Source: an uncultured Eubacteriales bacterium (GTDB lineage Bacteria; Bacillota; Clostridia; TANB77; CAG-508). From it: DNA of 64,000 bases. The notes under the pieces are model-generated. The model saw only the letters and a list, made by a program, of their open reading frames with translations, did no database searches and was not told where the DNA came from. Both the position numbers and the translations under genes were made by a program. The DNA lies in contig CABUJR010000005.1 of the NCBI GenBank assembly GCA_902492015.1, positions 95,317-159,316 on the forward strand, read 5' to 3'. Every line of letters begins with the position of its first letter. Position 1 is the first letter of the stretch. Shown here one piece after another: positions 18,344 through 26,652 of the stretch.

Positions 18344-18801
18344 GAATTTTCAAATAATTTAATCTTATAACAATTATAATATATAATATACTTTCTTATT
18401 TTTTCATCTGGAAACTCTAATTTTTTACCAGTTGGAGTTGTAAAAATTCTTATATTTTCTCTATCCATAATATGCTCATGACCATAATCTACATAAACTG
18501 GTATAATCAGCATAATTACAAAATAAATTATAATTCCAATAATTAATCCTATTTTTGTTTTATTTATTTTTTTACTAAAAATTAACATCACTATATTTAC
18601 TAAAATAAATACACCAATTCCCCATAAATTTAATCCGTGTAAATTTGGCATAAAAATCAAAAATATTGCTAGTAATATATTAATTTCTATTATTAACATT
18701 AAAAAATTTCTTTCTGTATTTGTTTTGTTTTTTTCATTTTTATATATTAGAACTCCAAATATAACAACTACTGGTAGCAATGCAAGTAACATTAATATCA
18801 T
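18331..18801 (-). CDS. small polytopic membrane protein
   Basis: 156 residues from the ATG at 18801, which follows AAAGGGG at 7 nt; a TTG further upstream lacks a site. Four hydrophobic segments (about 1-20, 30-47, 50-67, 75-97) are followed by a short soluble tail containing the HEHIMDRENIRIF stretch. No family recognised. It is monocistronic, with its own terminator overlapping the stop codon. Confidence 0.65.
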   Translation of the reverse strand: MILMLLALLPVVVIFGVLIYKNEKNKTNTERNFLMLIIEINILLAIFLIFMPNLHGLNLWGIGVFILVNIVMLIFSKKINKTKIGLIIGIIIYFVIMLIIPVYVDYGHEHIMDRENIRIFTTPTGKKLEFPDEKIRKYIIYYNCYKIKLFENSTVK

Positions 18802-18951
18802 ATTTTTTCCCCTTTTTCTATAACCTTCTTTTGGCAATATTGAATTATAATTTTTAAATAAAAATTCTTACAATAAAACATTATTAGTATATCATAACTT
18901 TTATAAAATGGCTATATTTTTACATCTTATTCATATTTCAAAAATCTACTT

Positions 18952-19740
18952 TTAACTCCCCCTTTCAAATTCATCTATATTTTTAAACTCATACCCCATA
19001 TTTTTTACTTCTTTTATAACACCATTTAAAATTTTGCTATTATCTTCTGATGTAGAATGCAATAAAAGGACACAACCATTATGCATATTGTCTAAAATTT
19101 TCTTTTTTCCATATTCTGTTCTTCCTTGTTTGTTTTTGTCCCAATCATCATAAGCTGATGACCACATAACTGTTGTATATCCTAGCTCCTTTACTTTACT
19201 TATAACTCTTTGACTGAACTCTCCTTTTGGTGGTCTAAAATATTTCATTTCATATCCAAATTTTTCATATACCGCATTATGTAATGTCATAACTTCCTTT
19301 TTTATTTCTTCATCACTTAAAGTTGGTAAACATTTATGATTAACTGTATGATTTCCAACAATATGACCATCTTCAATCATTCTTTTCACAATATCACTTG
19401 CTGTATTCAAATAATGTGCTGTTATAAAAAAAGTTGCTTTAACATTATTTTCTTCTAAAACATCTAAAATTGCTTCTGTGTAACCAGCTTCATACCCACA
19501 GTCAAAAGTTAAATATACTTTATTACTATCTTTACTTCCCATAGATATTCCTTCAAACTCTCTAATAACTTTTTCACTTGCCGTATCTAAAGTTGATTGC
19601 TTATGATCAGGTTCTCTTCTAAATCCCCAAGCAAGTAATTCATTACTTAGCTCAGTTGCTTGAGAATATATTGTAAATTGCATAATACATATTGATAATA
19701 AAACAATTACAAAACTATATCTAATAATTTTATCTTTCAT
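18952..19740 (-). CDS. pdaA: PdaA-type polysaccharide deacetylase
   Basis: 262 residues with a signal/anchor segment (about 8-26) and a NodB-fold deacetylase domain. Motif 1 is TFDCGYE (78-84), motif 2 is HTVNH (131-135), motif 3 includes RPPKGEFS, and the C-terminal motif is LLLHS. The TFDxGYE form is characteristic of PdaA, which removes the acetyl group from N-acetylmuramic acid and leads to muramic delta-lactam in the spore cortex, needed for germination. It fits with the spoVA genes at 54-56 kb. Start ATG is behind AAGGAGG. Monocistronic; no clear sporulation promoter found by eye. Confidence 0.88.
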   Translation of the reverse strand: MKDKIIRYSFVIVLLSICIMQFTIYSQATELSNELLAWGFRREPDHKQSTLDTASEKVIREFEGISMGSKDSNKVYLTFDCGYEAGYTEAILDVLEENNVKATFFITAHYLNTASDIVKRMIEDGHIVGNHTVNHKCLPTLSDEEIKKEVMTLHNAVYEKFGYEMKYFRPPKGEFSQRVISKVKELGYTTVMWSSAYDDWDKNKQGRTEYGKKKILDNMHNGCVLLLHSTSEDNSKILNGVIKEVKNMGYEFKNIDEFERGS

Positions 19741-19810
19741 AAATTCCTCCTTGTTAATAGTCTTTATAAAAGATTATTCTTTAAAACTTTATTTATGAAA
19801 AATTTATAAA

Positions 19811-19851
19811 AATAAAACCCTCGGACATGATTTTCATCATTTATCCAAGGG
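19811..19851 (-). terminator. second hairpin after corA
   Basis: On the minus strand CCCTTGGA pairs with TCCGAGGG around an 18-nt loop, followed by TTTTATTTTTAT. It lies after the main corA terminator, so it is either a back-up terminator or part of a leader for pdaA. Confidence 0.5.
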
Positions 19852-19877
19852 CGAAAGGATTTAGTTATTACAAATAT

Positions 19878-19924
19878 AAAAAAACTTTATCTAACAAAAA
19901 TTCGCAAATTTTTACTAGATAAAG
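19878..19924 (-). terminator. corA terminator
   Basis: A long stem of about 18 bp (CTTTATCTA... with ...TAGATAAAG, loop TGCG) followed by TTTTTTT on the minus strand, 10 nt after the corA stop codon. Confidence 0.8.
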
Positions 19925-19933
19925 CTTTAAATT

Positions 19934-20884
19934 TTATTTTAACATATCTCTTTTATTAAGCCAAAGTGTTACTATAGCCGTTGTAATTATCGCAATTAAA
20001 ATCATTATAATAAATCCATATTGATTATTTTGAAAAGGTAAATTCACATTCATTCCCCAAAAGCTTGAAATCATGGTTGGTACAGCTAAAATGATTGTAA
20101 TTGATGTTAGTGTTTTCATTACACCATTTAAGTTATTAGAGATAATTGAAGCATAAGCATCCATTGTACCATTCAAAATGTTATTATAAATTTGAGCCAT
20201 TTCTATTGCCTGTCTATTTTCAGTAATTGCATCTTCTAGAATATCTTCATCTTCATCATATAATTTTATTATTTTACCTTTTAAAGTTTTCTCCATTACT
20301 ATTTCATTAGATTTAAGTGATGTTGCAAAATACACTAAACTTTTTTCTAAGTTAAGCATTTTCAAAAGTTCTCTATTTTTCATTGAGTTTTTTAAAATAT
20401 GTTCTGCAATCTCTGTCTCTTTATTAATTTGTTTTAGGTAAGTTAAATAATATGAAGAATTACAGAATAAAATTTGAAATAGGAACCTAGACTTTTTATA
20501 AGTTTGAAAATTCTTTATTTTTCCTTTTTCAAAATCTTCAATAATTCTATTTTTTCTAAGTGAAACCGTAATAAAAAAATCATCTCTTACAAAGATCATT
20601 CCTAAAGGCATTGTTGTAAATACTTCTGAATTATCTGTTCTTTCAATAATCGGCACATCTACAACAAATAGTATTGTATTATCATCTTCTTCTATATCAA
20701 TTCTGGCTTTTTCCTCAAAGTCTAATGCATATTTTATAAATTGATCATGTATATTTATACTTTGACATACATCTCTTATTTCTTCTGGAGTTGGATTTAC
20801 CATATTTATCCAACATCCTTTTTTATATTCGTGTACTTCTTTGAATTCATTTATTAGTGGATCTGTGTTATATATATTTATCAT
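19934..20884 (-). CDS. corA: CorA-family divalent cation transporter
   Basis: 316 residues. A large N-terminal cytoplasmic domain and long helix lead into two membrane segments at the C-terminus (about 258-276 and 289-308). The pore signature GMN lies between them in FWGMNVNLPF. CorA forms a pentamer that imports magnesium (and cobalt). The C-terminus is Lys/Arg-rich, as usual. Start ATG follows AGGAG. It lies 19 nt after the pseudouridine synthase gene and ends at a strong terminator. No M-box riboswitch is visible upstream. Confidence 0.92.
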   Translation of the reverse strand: MINIYNTDPLINEFKEVHEYKKGCWINMVNPTPEEIRDVCQSINIHDQFIKYALDFEEKARIDIEEDDNTILFVVDVPIIERTDNSEVFTTMPLGMIFVRDDFFITVSLRKNRIIEDFEKGKIKNFQTYKKSRFLFQILFCNSSYYLTYLKQINKETEIAEHILKNSMKNRELLKMLNLEKSLVYFATSLKSNEIVMEKTLKGKIIKLYDEDEDILEDAITENRQAIEMAQIYNNILNGTMDAYASIISNNLNGVMKTLTSITIILAVPTMISSFWGMNVNLPFQNNQYGFIIMILIAIITTAIVTLWLNKRDMLK

Positions 20885-20902
20885 ATTTTTTCTCCTATAT
20901 GT

Positions 20903-21580
20903 TTAATTTTCTAATATTTTCCAGCTGCCAACTTTTTCTGGGTAATCTTCAAATTCCATTAGTTCTTTTTTAGTAGGATGATAAAAACTTAAATAATATG
21001 CCCAAAGTGCAAGTCCTTTTCCTCTACCTCTTGTGCCATATTTCTGGTCTCCAGATAAACTATGTCCCCTAGAAGAAAATTGAACTCTGATTTGGTGGTG
21101 TCTACCTGTATGTAAATTTACTCTAACTACTGATAAATTAATTTCTTCATTATATTTAATAACTTCATAATCTAAAATTGCTTCTTTAGCATTTTTAGTT
21201 TTACTTGCTACCACTTTACTTGTATTAGTTTTTTCATTTTTTAGCAAAAAATCTTTCCATGTATCTTTTTCTTTTTCTAATTTTCCATCTACAATACATA
21301 AATATTTTTTGTTCATTTGTTTCTCTCTTACCTGCTCACTTAGTCTTGAAGCAGCTTTTGAAGTTTTAGCAAAAACCATCACACCACCTGTTGGTCTATC
21401 TAATCTATGTACTAATCCCAAATACACTTCTCCTGGTTTATTATATTTTTCTTTTATATATTTTTTTATTATTGTAAGCATATCTTCATCACCAGTTTTA
21501 TCTGCTTGTGACGGAATATTTACTGGCTTTTCAACTACAATAATATGATTGTCTTCATATAATATTTTTAAATTTTCCAT
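20903..21580 (-). CDS. RluD/RluA-type pseudouridine synthase
   Basis: 225 residues from the ATG at 21580, 6 nt behind AGAAGGA; the frame stays open upstream into the methyltransferase gene. The catalytic motif is HRLDRPTGG with Asp61. No S4 domain precedes it: the protein begins directly with ILYEDNHIIVVEKP, so it is the short single-domain type. Acts on uridines of ribosomal or transfer RNA. It follows an RlmI-like rRNA methyltransferase by 11 nt, so both serve RNA modification. The exact target is not predictable. Confidence 0.9.
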   Translation of the reverse strand: MENLKILYEDNHIIVVEKPVNIPSQADKTGDEDMLTIIKKYIKEKYNKPGEVYLGLVHRLDRPTGGVMVFAKTSKAASRLSEQVREKQMNKKYLCIVDGKLEKEKDTWKDFLLKNEKTNTSKVVASKTKNAKEAILDYEVIKYNEEINLSVVRVNLHTGRHHQIRVQFSSRGHSLSGDQKYGTRGRGKGLALWAYYLSFYHPTKKELMEFEDYPEKVGSWKILEN

Positions 21581-21591
21581 TTTAAATCCTT

Positions 21592-22455
21592 CTATTTTTC
21601 CCATCTTCCATAAATTCCACAAGGTAAAACTAAATTAGATGATTTCATTGGAAGTCCAATTTCACCTGATGATAATTTTCCTTTTTTAAAATCTAATTTT
21701 AAATTTAAAATATTTTCTAAAACTTTTGATGAAATTCCTGTAGTATATGAATTGATTAAGAAAAATAATGGATTTTCAGATAAAACACCCTTACAAAGTT
21801 CTACTAAATCTGCAATATTATTCTCAAATTGCCATACTTCTCCATTTTTTCCTCTTCCATAGGACGGAGGATCCATTATAATCGCATCATATTTATTTCC
21901 TCTTCTAATTTCCCTTTGAACAAATTTAGTTACATCATCAATTATAAATCTAACAGGTCTATCTGAAAGTCCCGAAGCTGCAAGATTCTCCTTTGCCCAA
22001 GATACCATGCCCTTAGAAGAATCTACATGACAAACTTGTGCTCCTGCATAACTACATGCAACAGTAGCTCCTCCAGTATATGCAAAAAGATTTAAAACTT
22101 TTATATCTTTTCTGCCAGAGGTTTTTATTTTATTAATCATCCAATCCCAATTAACAGCTTGTTCAGGAAATAAGCCTGTATGCTTAAATCCCATTAACTT
22201 AATATTAAAAGTTAATTCTTTATATTTTACTTTCCAGGAATCTGGAACTTTTTTATTATATTTCCAGCCTCCTCCACCACTATTACTTCTATTATATCTT
22301 GCATTTGCTAATTTCCATTTTTCAGGACATGTTTTTTCTTTCCAAATAATTTGTGGATCCGGTCTTATTAGAACAATATTATTCCATCTTTCAAGTTTTT
22401 CACCATCTGACATATCTAATATTTCATAATCTTTCCAATCTCTTGCAATTTCCAT
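21592..22455 (-). CDS. RlmI-like class I SAM-dependent RNA methyltransferase
   Basis: 287 residues. An N-terminal arm contains RSNSGGGGW, followed by a Rossmann-fold methyltransferase with LNLFAYTGGATVACSYAGA (SAM-binding) and IIMDPPSYGRG (catalytic DPPSYxRG as in RlmI/RlmK-type 5-methylcytosine or guanine enzymes). No PUA domain precedes it, so it is the short form. Start ATG follows AAGGAG. Co-transcribed with the pseudouridine synthase downstream. Confidence 0.88.
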   Translation of the reverse strand: MEIARDWKDYEILDMSDGEKLERWNNIVLIRPDPQIIWKEKTCPEKWKLANARYNRSNSGGGGWKYNKKVPDSWKVKYKELTFNIKLMGFKHTGLFPEQAVNWDWMINKIKTSGRKDIKVLNLFAYTGGATVACSYAGAQVCHVDSSKGMVSWAKENLAASGLSDRPVRFIIDDVTKFVQREIRRGNKYDAIIMDPPSYGRGKNGEVWQFENNIADLVELCKGVLSENPLFFLINSYTTGISSKVLENILNLKLDFKKGKLSSGEIGLPMKSSNLVLPCGIYGRWEK

Positions 22456-22547
22456 AATTTCTCCTTAAAATTACATATAATATTAATATATTTTACTTCT
22501 AAAATCTAAATTTTCTTTATTGATTTAAAAACATTATGGTATTAATC

Positions 22548-23399
22548 TTATAATTTTTTTAAAAATTCTCCTATTTCCGTAATACTTTCTTTTGGAGTTG
22601 AAGCTCCTGCCATAATCCCTATTTTATCAATATTAGAAAAATCTATATTTTTTAATTCTTCAACAGTTTCAATACTATATACATTTTCACATTCTTCTTT
22701 TGCTACATTTACAAGTTCTCTAGTATTAGAACTATTTTTTCCACCAATAATAATCATTGTGTGGAAATCTTTAGCAATTTTTCTTGTTTCTGTTTGTCTT
22801 TTCTCAGTCGCATCACATATTGTTTTATCCACAATTACATCTGCTTCTATAAAATTAGTTTCTATTTCTCCTATCAATTTATCGAATTTTTCACTTGAAA
22901 AAGTAGTTTGAGATACAACAAATACTCTTCCAATATTAGTTTTCTCATATTCTATATAAGCATCTAAAATATCATCTTCATTTTCAATTATATAACTGTT
23001 TTCTCCAGCAAATCCTTTTATTCCTACAACTTCTGGATGTTTAGCTTTTCCTACAATTATTATAAAAGACTTATCCTTTTCCTTTTTTACTTTATTATGA
23101 ATTAATTTTACTCTTCCACAAGTTAAATCAATAATTTCTAGTCCTTTTTCTTCAGCTTTTCTATATATTATTTCTGGTTCTCCATGTGCTCTAAATATCA
23201 CTTTTGAGCCATTAGGTATTTTTTCTATATCATCTACTGTAATCATACCCTTTTTTTCTAGTTTATTTATAACTTGTCCATTGTGAACAAGCTCTCCTAA
23301 ACAATATATTTTTTCACTTTTTATATTTTCTTCTGCCATTTTTACTGCATAACTTACTCCTGCACAAAATCCTGCTGTTTTTCCAATCACTATTTCCAT
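22548..23399 (-). CDS. ispH: 4-hydroxy-3-methylbut-2-enyl diphosphate reductase IspH
   Basis: 283 residues with the three iron-sulfur cysteines in GFCAGV (Cys12), DLTCGR (Cys94) and TICDATEKRQ, the HNGQVI box and RAHGEPE. It makes isopentenyl and dimethylallyl diphosphate as the last step of the methylerythritol phosphate pathway. The protein is the short form without the S1-domain fusion seen in some clostridia. It is followed on the same strand by the methyltransferase gene after 92 nt. Confidence 0.97.
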   Translation of the reverse strand: MEIVIGKTAGFCAGVSYAVKMAEENIKSEKIYCLGELVHNGQVINKLEKKGMITVDDIEKIPNGSKVIFRAHGEPEIIYRKAEEKGLEIIDLTCGRVKLIHNKVKKEKDKSFIIIVGKAKHPEVVGIKGFAGENSYIIENEDDILDAYIEYEKTNIGRVFVVSQTTFSSEKFDKLIGEIETNFIEADVIVDKTICDATEKRQTETRKIAKDFHTMIIIGGKNSSNTRELVNVAKEECENVYSIETVEELKNIDFSNIDKIGIMAGASTPKESITEIGEFLKKL

Positions 23400-23568
23400 A
23401 TTTTTTCTCTTTTCCTAATCCATCTTTTAATATTAATTTTGGTATAAACCCATTATTTATTATACTATAAAATTACATAAATTGCAAAATCTAATAAATT
23501 TATTATCTTATAGAATTATATTAAACAATATATAATTTTACCATATATATTTATATATATTTTTTATT

Positions 23569-23673
23569 TCATAAAACACTTAAAATTGTTACAAAAGTAT
23601 ACAACAAATATCCTAAAAACACAAAACTTATTGCTGTAATTCCTATTAAAATTCCTAAAAATACCTTATTCAT
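23569..23673 (-). CDS. 34-residue single-span membrane peptide
   Basis: ATG at 23673 follows AAAGGAGG at ideal spacing, then 34 codons and TGA. The peptide starts MNKVFLGILIG and is hydrophobic along almost its full length, with one Lys at the N-terminus. It could be a small membrane regulator or a toxin-like peptide. No family recognised. The strong ribosome binding site is the main support; the sequences on both sides are AT-rich and empty. Confidence 0.55.
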   Translation of the reverse strand: MNKVFLGILIGITAISFVFLGYLLYTFVTILSVL

Positions 23674-23762
23674 ATTTCCTCCTTTGTATTAATAAAATTT
23701 ATATAATTCTATATATTCATATATTTTTCATTTATTCCTGTTTTAATAAAATATTTTAATTC

Positions 23763-23791
23763 GTGACAAAATTTCTTTTTTGTGCTATAAT
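23763..23791 (+). promoter_or_regulatory. promoter of the Cys-rich small gene
   Basis: GTGACA, 17 nt, TATAAT with an extended -10 (TGTGC directly before). Five of six -35 bases match. Confidence 0.6.
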
Positions 23792-23833
23792 AATTGGGAA
23801 ACTATAAACCATTTTAATAAGCGAGGTGCGTAT

Positions 23834-24004
23834 ATGAAAGAACGGACACAGACAACAAATGTAACTGTTAATGACAGCACTACTGCACAGGAAAGTTCAG
23901 AACATAAGTGTACATGTGGCGGAAAGTGCAAATGCAATGGTGGCGGAAGTGGTTGCTGTTGTAAACATCACAGCAAAGAAGAAAAGGAGGACACTTCCCA
24001 CTAG
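23834..24004 (+). CDS. Cys/His-rich 56-residue protein
   Basis: ATG at 23834 with GAGGTG upstream. The first half is Thr/Asn/Ser-rich; the second has CTCGGKCKC, then GCCCKHH, eight cysteines in all with a Gly-rich linker, and an acidic-basic tail. This looks like a small metal-binding, metallothionein-like protein, or alternatively a Cys-rich precursor peptide; neither is a firm family match. GC is visibly higher than in neighbouring genes. It is monocistronic, with its own promoter and terminator, between ispH and uvrC. One of seven such single-gene cassettes in the window. Confidence 0.7.
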   Translation: MKERTQTTNVTVNDSTTAQESSEHKCTCGGKCKCNGGGSGCCCKHHSKEEKEDTSH

Positions 24005-24031
24005 TCGAGCGAATACACTCGCAAAAAGATA

Positions 24032-24075
24032 ACAAAAAATCCCAGCTGACTCTTGTCGGCTGGGATTATCTTTTA
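24032..24075. terminator. bidirectional terminator between the Cys-rich gene and uvrC
   Basis: A 13-bp stem (AATCCCAGCTGAC with GTCGGCTGGGATT, one G-U pair), 4-nt loop, followed by ATCTTTTATTTTT on plus and TTTTTTG on minus. Confidence 0.8.
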
Positions 24076-24078
24076 TTT

Positions 24079-25875
24079 TTATAATTCTTCTTTTATTTTT
24101 TCTGCTAAAGCTAAATTTATACCTTTTACTTGTATTAAATCTTCTATTGAAGCTTCTTTTATTTTTTTCACACTTCCAAATTTTTTTAGAAGTGCTGTTC
24201 TTTTTTTCTCGCCAATTCCCTCAATATAATCTAATTTGGATTTAGTCATCTCTTTATCACGAACTTTTCTATGATATTCAATAGCTGTTTTATGAACTTC
24301 ATCTTGCAGATTTGTAATAAAATTAAATAATTTCTCAGAAATTAAAAATTCAATTCTGTTTTCATCAATCAAAGCTCTAGTTGAGTGTTTATCATCTTTA
24401 ACCATACCAAATACTGGTATCTCAACACCTACTATTTCCATTGCTGATTTAATTGCTCTTATTTGTGTTATTCCACCATCTGCTAAAATTAAATCTGGCA
24501 AAGTTCCAAAACCACCTTTAGGATTTTCAAGAGAATGTCTTAATCTTCTTGTTACCACTTCCTCCATACATTTTGGATCATCTTGTCCATAGACTGTTTT
24601 AATTTTAAATCTTCTTGATAGATTTCTTTTAATAACTCCATTTTGTGCAACACACATACCTGCCACAATAAAATTACCTGAAATATTTGATATATCAAAA
24701 CTTTCAATTTTAAGTGGCATAGTATCTAAATCAAGTACATCTCTTAATTCTGTTAAAATCTCTGTCTTATCTTTTAATTTATTTTCTAAAGTTATTTTAC
24801 TATTAAGTTCTGCCATTTCAACAAATCTTAGTTTTTCACCTTTTTGAGGAGTTTTTAGCTCAACTTTTCTATTTCCAATATTTGAAAGCCAATTTTCTAA
24901 TACTTGTTTTTCTTCTAAATCATATCTAAGCATAATTTTACTTGGAAAATCTTTTCTATCAATATAATATTGCTTTATAAATCCAGATACAATTTCATCT
25001 TCATTCATATCTTTAAGGTCATCAAAAAAGTAATGCTCTCTTCCTATCATTTTACTATTTCTGATAAAAAATATTTCTATGCAAACTGTAACTTCATTTT
25101 TATAAAGACCAATTACATCTATATTATTTTCTGAAATATTTGAAACTTTTTGTTTTTCTGAAACTCTTTCTATAGCTAAAATTCTATCTCGTACAGCTGC
25201 TGCTTTTTCGAACTCTAAATTTTCAGAAAATTTATTCATTTCAGCTTCTAAGTTTTTTATAATTTTATCTATTTTTCCGTCTAATAACATACAGATTTGA
25301 TTTATTTGCTCAGCATATTCTTCTTTTGAAACATATCCCATACAAGGTGCTAAACATTTTTTTATATGATAATTTAAACATGCTCTATCTTGATTTTTAA
25401 AATTTTTACATTGTCTTATTTGAAATTTCTCTTTTATGAAATTTACCATTTCTTTGGCAGCTGAAACATTGGGATATGGGCCAAAATATTTTGCACCATC
25501 ATTTTGTATTCTTCTTGTCATAAATACACCTGGATAGTCAGATTTCACATCCACTTTTATATAAGGATAAGTTTTATCATCTTTTAAAAGAACATTAAAT
25601 TTGGGTCTGTATTTTTTTATTAAATTACATTCTAAAATAAGAGCTTCATCTTCACTTCCGACTACTATATATTCAAAATGGTCTATTAAAGAAACCATTT
25701 TTTCAATTCTTGGTGTCTTATTATTTTTTCTAAAATACTGTCTAACTCTATTTCTTAAAACTACGGCTTTTCCAACATATATTACAGTATTATCTTTATC
25801 ACGCATTATATAAACACCTGGCTTATCTGGAAGTTTTTTTAACTCTTCTTCTATATCAAACATCCTATTCTCCAA
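24079..25875 (-). CDS. uvrC: excinuclease ABC subunit C
   Basis: 598 residues. GIY-YIG nuclease domain at the N-terminus (PGVYIMRD...VIYVGKA, about 15-95), a Cys cluster CKNFKNQDRACLNYHIKKC, a UVR motif (about 195-240) that binds UvrB, the RNase-H-like second nuclease domain (SFDISNISG and LILADGG), and a C-terminal helix-hairpin-helix pair (about 545-598). It makes both cuts in nucleotide excision repair. Full length for the family. Ends at a shared terminator. Confidence 0.97.
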   Translation of the reverse strand: MENRMFDIEEELKKLPDKPGVYIMRDKDNTVIYVGKAVVLRNRVRQYFRKNNKTPRIEKMVSLIDHFEYIVVGSEDEALILECNLIKKYRPKFNVLLKDDKTYPYIKVDVKSDYPGVFMTRRIQNDGAKYFGPYPNVSAAKEMVNFIKEKFQIRQCKNFKNQDRACLNYHIKKCLAPCMGYVSKEEYAEQINQICMLLDGKIDKIIKNLEAEMNKFSENLEFEKAAAVRDRILAIERVSEKQKVSNISENNIDVIGLYKNEVTVCIEIFFIRNSKMIGREHYFFDDLKDMNEDEIVSGFIKQYYIDRKDFPSKIMLRYDLEEKQVLENWLSNIGNRKVELKTPQKGEKLRFVEMAELNSKITLENKLKDKTEILTELRDVLDLDTMPLKIESFDISNISGNFIVAGMCVAQNGVIKRNLSRRFKIKTVYGQDDPKCMEEVVTRRLRHSLENPKGGFGTLPDLILADGGITQIRAIKSAMEIVGVEIPVFGMVKDDKHSTRALIDENRIEFLISEKLFNFITNLQDEVHKTAIEYHRKVRDKEMTKSKLDYIEGIGEKKRTALLKKFGSVKKIKEASIEDLIQVKGINLALAEKIKEEL

Positions 25876-25903
25876 TCATTTTTATTTAAAGTAAAAAGCT
25901 TAA

Positions 25904-26087
25904 TTTGCTAAATATTATTATTAAAATAAATTTTCAGTATCTTGCTGTCGCAACTTTATTTTTTAAAAATTTTATTTCATAAAATTTAAAATAAAAATAT
26001 GAAAGTTGCTCCATTTTGCTCTCGCTAAAGCTCGTTTGGTCGCTTACGCGATACTTCAATTTATTTTAATAATAATATTTAGCAAAA
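25904..26087. repeat. nested palindromic element (MITE-like)
   Basis: Outer arms 25904-25941 and 26050-26087 are inverted copies with only a few mismatches (core TGCTAAATATTATTATTAAA). Inside, GCAACTTT (25950-25957) and AAAGTTGC (26002-26009) bound a second palindrome, and the right part holds a GC-rich stretch, CTCGCTAAAGCTCG to CGCTTACGCGATAC. No open reading frame. It fills the uvrC-hpt gap and could be a non-autonomous mobile element or a very long hairpin. Confidence 0.55.
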
Positions 26088-26115
26088 ATAGTATAAATAA
26101 CGAAATAAAGACTTA

Positions 26116-26631
26116 TTATTCTATATAGCCCACATAAGGTATATTTCTTCCTTTTTCATCATAATCAAAACCATAGCCAACTATAAATTTATTTGGAATT
26201 ACAAAACCAGTATAATCTACATCAACTTTTACTTCTCTTCTTTCAGCTTTATCCATTAAAACAGCCACTTTAATAGTATTTGGATTTTTAGAAGCCAAAT
26301 ATTCTTTTAAATATTTTAAAGTACGACCTGTATCTATAATGTCTTCAACGATTAAAATATCTTTTCCTTCTATATTACAGTCTAAATCTTTTTTTACTAT
26401 AATATTTCCTGTGCTTTCTGTTCCAGAATAACTTGAAAGCTGCATAACTTCTAGTATAATATCTGTTTTCATTTTTTTTACTAAATCAACTGTAAAAAAT
26501 ACAGCTCCTTTTAAAACTGAAATTACTATAACCTCTTTAGTTCCAGCATAATCTTTGTCAATCTCTTCTGCCATTTCTCTTATTCTTTTTTGAAGCTCTT
26601 CTTCCTTGTACATTACTTTTAAATTCTCCAT
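26116..26631 (-). CDS. hpt: hypoxanthine phosphoribosyltransferase
   Basis: 171 residues. The PRPP-binding loop is ILIVEDIIDTGRTL, preceded by VLKGAVFFTVDLV (first loop) and followed by KFIVGYGFDYDEKGRNIPYVG at the C-terminus, typical of HPRT. It salvages hypoxanthine and guanine to IMP and GMP in the cytoplasm. Start ATG follows AGGAGG. In many Firmicutes hpt follows tilS and precedes ftsH; here it follows an HExxH protein gene by 21 nt instead. Confidence 0.95.
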   Translation of the reverse strand: MENLKVMYKEEELQKRIREMAEEIDKDYAGTKEVIVISVLKGAVFFTVDLVKKMKTDIILEVMQLSSYSGTESTGNIIVKKDLDCNIEGKDILIVEDIIDTGRTLKYLKEYLASKNPNTIKVAVLMDKAERREVKVDVDYTGFVIPNKFIVGYGFDYDEKGRNIPYVGYIE

Positions 26632-26652
26632 AAATCCTCCTAAACTTTTTAT

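Noticed and set aside
19811..19924. Magnesium riboswitch between corA and pdaA
   Set aside because: Two hairpins with U-tracts lie downstream of corA, not upstream, and no M-box core is visible.
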